Below, piece after piece: positions 7,872 to 11,564 of a stretch of DNA of 11,564 bases; positions within the stretch are counted from its first letter, which is position 1, and every line of letters begins with the position of its first letter. The stretch spans positions 1-11,564 of the forward strand of contig DFHZ01000141.1 in NCBI GenBank assembly GCA_002371985.1, in the 5' to 3' direction. Position numbers and translations under genes: made by a program. The notes beneath the pieces are model-generated. The model did not search any database, was not told where the DNA came from, and saw only the letters and a list, made by a program, of their open reading frames with translations. This DNA comes from Ruminococcaceae bacterium UBA3710. GTDB taxonomy: Bacteria; Bacillota; Clostridia; Oscillospirales; Acutalibacteraceae.

Positions 7872-8518
7872 CAATTAGTCGCCACCGTTTCTTTAGTTCC
7901 GGAAAATTCTTTCATAGTTTCATCAATTCCGGCATTTATACCGCTATGTTTCAAAACATTTTTTATAGTCATAAATAAGATTTTCATATCAAGTGAAAAA
8001 CTTACATTATCAACATACCAAATATCTCGCTCGAATTTTTGTTCCCAAGTCAGTTCATTACGACCGTTAACCTGAGCCCAGCCTGAAATACCGGGACGAA
8101 CATCATGTCTTCTCATTTGTTCGGGAGTATAAAGAGGTAAATATTTCTCTAAAAGCGGACGGTTGCCTATAAAAGACATCTCGCCTCTTAAAATATTATA
8201 AATTTGCGGTAATTCGTCAAGACTCAACTTTCTGATTATCGCACCCGTTTTGGTCATACGCTCCATATCAGAAAGTTTTTTTCCGTCCTTTTCGGTTTCA
8301 ACACGCATTGTCCTGAGTTTATATATATTAAAAATCTTTCCTTTATATCCAGGGCGTTGTTGAACAAAAAAAGCCGGACCTTTTGACTCTATCTTAATTG
8401 CAAAATAACAGATTGATACAAGCACCAGTGCAGGAATTGAAAGTACCAATGCTAAAAACAGGTCTAAAACTCGCTTAACATACCTGTTATAAAAACCTGC
8501 ACTACCCTTTTTTATCAA
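7871..8518 (-). CDS. Initiating phosphoglycosyl transferase (PglC/EpsL-type bacterial sugar transferase)
   Basis: This small monotopic phosphoglycosyl transferase (PF02397 type) transfers a sugar-1-phosphate from a UDP-sugar to undecaprenyl phosphate at the inner face of the membrane, starting glycan assembly. Numbering from the GTG at 8527, it has one N-terminal membrane-inserted helix (about 19-41), IFNIYKLRTM (65-74), the catalytic Asp-Glu pair in LSLDELPQIYN (D104, E105), SFIGNRPLL (118-126) and RHDVRPGISGWAQVNGR (140-156). At about 215 residues it is the short PglC/EpsL form, without the extra helices of WbaP-type enzymes. The start is uncertain: GTG at 8527 has no Shine-Dalgarno, whereas TTG at 8518 has AGAAGGTG ending six bases upstream; I favour TTG, giving 215 residues. 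The neighbouring aminotransferase and acetyltransferase make UDP-diNAc-bacillosamine the likeliest donor, by inference. Confidence 0.93.
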   Translation of the reverse strand: MIKKGSAGFYNRYVKRVLDLFLALVLSIPALVLVSICYFAIKIESKGPAFFVQQRPGYKGKIFNIYKLRTMRVETEKDGKKLSDMERMTKTGAIIRKLSLDELPQIYNILRGEMSFIGNRPLLEKYLPLYTPEQMRRHDVRPGISGWAQVNGRNELTWEQKFERDIWYVDNVSFSLDMKILFMTIKNVLKHSGINAGIDETMKEFSGTKETVATN

Positions 8519-8524
8519 AGCATA

Positions 8525-8532
8525 CACCTTCT
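8525..8532 (-). promoter_or_regulatory. Ribosome binding site favouring the TTG start of the initiating transferase
   Basis: AGAAGGTG on the minus strand overlaps the alternative GTG codon (8527-8525) and stands six bases before TTG at 8518. An ATG at 8523 is out of frame and meets TGA within two codons, so it is not a start. Confidence 0.5.
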
Positions 8533-8565
8533 ATAGAATTTCAAATGTGTTAAATCATCAAGTAG

Positions 8566-9840
8566 TTATCGGTCGAAACACTTTCGGATAATTTTAATGA
8601 TTATATCTTGTTCTTCCGCAGTCATTTTGTTATCACTCGGCAAACACAGTCCTCGGTTAAATATATCGGCTCCGACATCTGAAACCTTTCCGTTATTTGT
8701 AATGAACTCGTTCATACGGTAAATAGGTTGCAAATGCATAGGCTTCCATATAGGACGGCACTGAGCATTATGGGACATCAACTGCTGATAGATTTCGGTC
8801 GGACAAGTTGTACCGGGAACTTCCTTATGATAGGAAGCCTTTTTATCTGTACGAACCTGTTCACACATTGCCTCTTTATCAATTAAAATACAACTTAACC
8901 AGAAATTAGGTTCCATAATTGATTCAATATATGGGTTCATCGAAACCGGAAGGTCTTTAAATGCTTCTTTATATCGCATATAAATTGCCTTTTTTTGAGC
9001 AATATGATCGCTAAGATATGGCAACTGTCCACGAACAACACCGGCGACAATATTACTCATACGGTAGTTATATCCAAGTTCTTCATGCTGATACCAAGGT
9101 GCATCCTCACGACTTTGCGTTGACCACTTTCTTACCTTATTGGCAACATCTAAATCGTCGGTCAAGAACATTCCGCCTGCCGAACCGGTTATAATTTTAT
9201 TACCGTTAAATGAAATTGCATTATATTGACCAAAAGTGCCGGTTTGTTTTCCTTTATATGTAGCACCCAAAGATTCCGCAGCGTCTTCAATAAGAATTGC
9301 ACCGTGCAAATCACAAATATGCCTGATTTCGTCGAGTTTCGCAGGAGTTCCATAGAGATTTGCAAGTACGACCACCTTTACATCAGGATGAATTTTAAAA
9401 GCCTTTTCGAGGGCTTTAGGGTCCATATTCCAAGTTTCATATTCGGAATCGATGAACACCTGGACTGCACCTTCATAAGAAACAGGATTTACCGTAGCAT
9501 CAAAAGTTAAATCGGAACAAAAAACTTTATCGCCGGGTTTAACTCCTGCTACTCTGATTGCTAAATGAATTGCAGATGTACCGCAGTTTAATGCAACAGC
9601 ATACTTACTGCCGGTAAGTTTACAGATTCCCCTCTCGGCTTCGTCAATGTTTTCGCCGATTGTCGACATCCAGTTTGTATTATAGGCTTCTTCAATATAT
9701 TTGATTTCATCGCCGTGCATTGTAGGCGACGAAAGCCAAACAGTTTTTTCAAAAGCCGGAATGTCCGAAATAACCGTAGATGTATTGTCGATTTCAATAT
9801 CGGTGATTTTCCTTTTTTCAGGTGTATAAATATTATCCAT
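8566..9840 (-). CDS. DegT/DnrJ/EryC1/StrS-family sugar aminotransferase (PglE/EpsN type)
   Basis: This PLP-dependent aminotransferase of 424 residues acts on nucleotide-linked 4-keto sugars. The fold-type I signatures are present: ALNCGTSAIHLA (83-94) for the phosphate-binding turn, LIEDAAESLGA (183-193) with the PLP-ring aspartate D186, and SFNGNKIITGSAGG (210-223) with the Schiff-base lysine K215. The FNGNK context and C-terminal RPIWKPMHLQPIY are characteristic of the EpsN/PglE group, which makes UDP-4-amino-4,6-dideoxy-GlcNAc. The start is ATG with AAAGGG five bases upstream. It is longer than usual for the group (about 380-390): about 33 residues precede the family start (VWLSSPTM), and an extra stretch lies around 325-350 (VRTDKKASYHKEVPGTT and on). 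Its keto-sugar substrate needs a 4,6-dehydratase not encoded here. It follows the LCP gene by 22 bp. Confidence 0.92.
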   Translation of the reverse strand: MDNIYTPEKRKITDIEIDNTSTVISDIPAFEKTVWLSSPTMHGDEIKYIEEAYNTNWMSTIGENIDEAERGICKLTGSKYAVALNCGTSAIHLAIRVAGVKPGDKVFCSDLTFDATVNPVSYEGAVQVFIDSEYETWNMDPKALEKAFKIHPDVKVVVLANLYGTPAKLDEIRHICDLHGAILIEDAAESLGATYKGKQTGTFGQYNAISFNGNKIITGSAGGMFLTDDLDVANKVRKWSTQSREDAPWYQHEELGYNYRMSNIVAGVVRGQLPYLSDHIAQKKAIYMRYKEAFKDLPVSMNPYIESIMEPNFWLSCILIDKEAMCEQVRTDKKASYHKEVPGTTCPTEIYQQLMSHNAQCRPIWKPMHLQPIYRMNEFITNNGKVSDVGADIFNRGLCLPSDNKMTAEEQDIIIKIIRKCFDR

Positions 9841-9862
9841 TTTTTCCCTTTGCTAAAAATAA

Positions 9863-10843
9863 TTATTCTAATGGTTGATAGAATAGGTCGATAACCAATT
9901 CATTTAAACTATCGTAATCCGGATAAAACTCAATATGATTATTTCGGATTTTTGTTTCTCCATCTATAGTTTTTATATCGTTAATCTTATATCCGCTAAT
10001 ACTTTTAACGAGTTTTTGAAATCTCTTGACACTGTAATCTGAGAGTATATATTCTGCCATTGCAGGATATGAATGCACAACAAAATTTTCGTCATTGTTT
10101 ATGCGATAAATTGTTTTTTCCACAAGTGCCTTCATATACTGCCTTTGGCGATTCATTCTGGCAATATTGCTGCTATCTTCAAGTCCTGCTCTTGATTTAA
10201 CATAGTTAAGAGCCTGATCTCCATTCAAATTAACGGTTGAGCCTTTAATCAGAGTATCGTCCACACCTGTAAAATCATCAAGGACTTCAATTTCAACACC
10301 GCCGAGAAGATCATTATAAATTCCTACCGCATCAAGAGACAAGGATACAAAATGCTTGATTTTCACTCCAAATAATAATGAGGAAACAGATTGGAGCGTA
10401 TTATAACAACTCATTTCTTTGCCGTTACCGTATGCGTGAGAAAGACAAATTTGCTGATTAACAGTATCAATTTTTTCCCCTGTTACACCGAGAACACTCA
10501 TATCGACCATGGTATCACGATTTATATGTAAGCAATCGCATACTTTATTATCATTATCCAAAATACAGAGCATTAAAAAGTCGGCTTGTTGATCATTGTT
10601 AAACGATTCATATTCGTTATACTCTTTAAATTTATCAAGACCAATCAGAAGGAAAGTCTCTATATTATCTTTAAGAACATAGTCAGTTCCTTTGAATGTA
10701 ACGACATTATCTTCCGTCTCATTCTTTTGCTCAAAAGTGGCATACTTGCTATCAAACTTAATTAGAACAAAAGATAAAGCGACTAATAATACAGATAATA
10801 AAACTACTATAAAAAACTTTACCGTTTTCCCCTTAATTTTCAT
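9863..10843 (-). CDS. LytR-CpsA-Psr (LCP) family glycan-to-peptidoglycan ligase
   Basis: This 326-residue protein is anchored by one N-terminal helix (about 8-29), with the rest outside the membrane. LCP enzymes move undecaprenyl-diphosphate-linked glycans onto peptidoglycan, forming a phosphodiester to MurNAc. The domain runs from FLLIGLD (64-70) through QQADFLMLCILD (85-96), HINRDTMVDMSVLG (106-119), QICLSHAYGNGKEMSC (131-146), LLGGVEIEV (179-187) and DQALNYVKSR (209-218) to NIARMNRQRQYM (226-237). R109, D110, R218 and R229 are the expected lipid-pyrophosphate and catalytic residues. The usual GRSD motif is replaced by QQAD, a form I associate with a clostridial LCP branch. It begins 13 bp after the surface-protein stop and has no recognisable Shine-Dalgarno; an inverted repeat occupies that spot. 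Its likely cargo is the glycan made by the following genes. Confidence 0.93.
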   Translation of the reverse strand: MKIKGKTVKFFIVVLLSVLLVALSFVLIKFDSKYATFEQKNETEDNVVTFKGTDYVLKDNIETFLLIGLDKFKEYNEYESFNNDQQADFLMLCILDNDNKVCDCLHINRDTMVDMSVLGVTGEKIDTVNQQICLSHAYGNGKEMSCYNTLQSVSSLLFGVKIKHFVSLSLDAVGIYNDLLGGVEIEVLDDFTGVDDTLIKGSTVNLNGDQALNYVKSRAGLEDSSNIARMNRQRQYMKALVEKTIYRINNDENFVVHSYPAMAEYILSDYSVKRFQKLVKSISGYKINDIKTIDGETKIRNNHIEFYPDYDSLNELVIDLFYQPLE

Positions 10844-10846
10844 AAA

Positions 10847-10877
10847 TCAAAAAAGTTTAGTCTATCTGCTTTTTTGA
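10847..10877 (-). repeat. Nine-base inverted repeat across the surface-protein stop and LCP leader
   Basis: TCAAAAAAG (10847-10855) and CTTTTTTGA (10869-10877) pair perfectly around a 13-base loop that contains the stop codon of the surface-protein gene. On the transcript the hairpin ends three bases before the LCP ATG. Only three of nine pairs are G-C or lie next to one, so the stem is weak, and no U-run distinct from the stem follows; it is not a standard terminator. Confidence 0.4.
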
Positions 10878-11549
10878 AGTTAAAGCCAAACCAAGAAACG
10901 CTAAAGCCGAAAGAGCGGTTATAATAGCCAAAGCATTAAAATCATAATCGCCTGTTTTAGGTGATGAAGTGCTTACGGTGTTATTAACTACAACTGCATA
11001 AGGAGCAGCATAATCAAATGTGAAAGAAAGGTTATTATTAAGCAGTTTCGCATCTTTCACTATTTCCCAAGAACCGCTGTTATTTAATTTCATTAAACAA
11101 ACGAAATTCTTTGCTGTTTCATTTGACAAAAGAATGTTATAAGTCTGACCGTTTGATAATACTATGGTACCGTCGTCATTCTTAATATGCAAATCAAAAA
11201 GATTACTTACGGCAAGATTAGTTCCACTCACTTGATTTTTTGCTGCTATATCAACAAGATTCGAGTTGAGTTTAGTTAAATCTTTATTAGAAACAATATC
11301 GGAATATGCCTTATCCATATTGGCCTTTAACTGGTCATTCAATGTATTTCTAAGTCCATAAGGAACAATAACTACCGTATTGCCGGAATTGACAATATTA
11401 GTGTTACTTCCCGTAGGTACAACAGAAATAAGTGTTGGTGCCTGATTAAGTTCACTACTTGAAACAAATGCTCCATCAATAGCAAAAGCAGTTAAACCAA
11501 GAACGGAAACGAGAACAAGTGTTAAACAGAAAACTAACAATTTTTTCAT
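10857..11549 (-). CDS. Sortase-anchored small surface protein with SPKTG tail
   Basis: This 230-residue exported protein begins with a signal peptide (1-23, cleavage after AFA) and ends with a full cell-wall sorting signal: SPKTG (196-200), a hydrophobic helix (about 205-224) and the basic tail KKQID. The motif departs from LPxTG but fits the (S/P)PxTG pattern recognised by Clostridioides difficile sortase B. The central part is not a family I can name: an Asn/Ser/Thr-rich segment (about 30-110) leads into a beta-rich stretch with IVLSNGQTYNILL (129-141) and FDYAAPYAVVV (178-188), a style seen in clostridial wall-anchored proteins. It is the first gene seen in the operon; AAGGAG lies eight bases before the ATG. 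It may be displayed with, or modified by, the glycan of the following genes; that is inference. No sortase gene is in the window. Confidence 0.85.
   Translation of the reverse strand: MKKLLVFCLTLVLVSVLGLTAFAIDGAFVSSSELNQAPTLISVVPTGSNTNIVNSGNTVVIVPYGLRNTLNDQLKANMDKAYSDIVSNKDLTKLNSNLVDIAAKNQVSGTNLAVSNLFDLHIKNDDGTIVLSNGQTYNILLSNETAKNFVCLMKLNNSGSWEIVKDAKLLNNNLSFTFDYAAPYAVVVNNTVSTSSPKTGDYDFNALAIITALSALAFLGLALTSKKQID
10950..10964 (-). other. SPKTG sortase recognition motif
   Basis: Codons 196-200 of the surface protein encode S-P-K-T-G, followed by D, a hydrophobic span and two lysines, which is the complete order of a wall-sorting signal. Cleavage would be expected between T199 and G200. Confidence 0.75.
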
Positions 11550-11557
11550 TTTTAAAT

Positions 11558-11563
11558 CTCCTT
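11558..11563 (-). promoter_or_regulatory. Ribosome binding site of the surface-protein gene
   Basis: AAGGAG on the minus strand, eight bases before the ATG at 11549. The window ends one base further, so the promoter and anything upstream in the operon are out of view. Confidence 0.75.
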
Positions 11564-11564
11564 T

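Noticed and set aside
8528..8565. Internal promoter before the initiating transferase
   Set aside because: No pair of -35 and -10 hexamers with correct spacing was found in the 38-bp gap.
9588..9797. Minus-strand open frame of 69 codons inside the aminotransferase
   Set aside because: It overlaps the aminotransferase N-terminal region in another frame and has no motif of its own.

Overview
This window looks like part of the chromosome of a low-GC, Gram-positive gut Clostridium relative, probably in the Oscillospirales/Ruminococcaceae or a nearby group. That rests on AT-rich DNA, strong AAGGAG-type ribosome binding sites, a surface protein with an SPKTG sortase-type tail, a clostridial-type LytR-CpsA-Psr (LCP) protein, and a secreted giant with the cysteine/histidine segment and aromatic wall-binding-type repeats common in gut Clostridia. 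The taxonomic call is inference.

All nine genes lie on the minus strand and are packed with gaps of at most 72 bp or with overlaps, so the window reads as one operon running from position 11549 down past position 1. In transcription order they are: a small sortase-anchored surface protein (10857-11549); a membrane-anchored LCP glycan-to-peptidoglycan ligase (9863-10843); a DegT-family sugar aminotransferase (8566-9840); a PglC/EpsL-type initiating phosphoglycosyl transferase (7871-8518, or 8527 with a GTG start); a PglD/NeuD/EpsM-type sugar N-acetyltransferase (7266-7871); a GT4 glycosyltransferase (6169-7269); an HPr-kinase-like P-loop protein (5219-6163); a GT2 glycosyltransferase (4259-5206); and a very large secreted phosphodiester glycosidase (NAGPA domain) that runs off the left edge (1-4186).

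Taken together, the aminotransferase, acetyltransferase and initiating transferase match the last steps of UDP-N,N'-diacetylbacillosamine synthesis and its loading onto undecaprenyl phosphate. The two glycosyltransferases would lengthen the lipid-linked glycan in the cytoplasm, and the LCP protein would transfer it to peptidoglycan outside. The 4,6-dehydratase that makes the aminotransferase substrate, a flippase and a polymerase are not in the window. The secreted NAGPA enzyme belongs to a family that cleaves sugar-1-phosphodiesters, which is the type of bond LCP enzymes make, so the operon may encode both attachment and release of a wall glycan. The HPr-kinase-like protein is the least explained member.

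There is no gene-free stretch over 300 bases, and I see no RNA gene, mobile element, CRISPR array or convincing rho-independent terminator. The operon promoter must lie to the right of the window, because the ribosome binding site of the first visible gene sits on its last bases.
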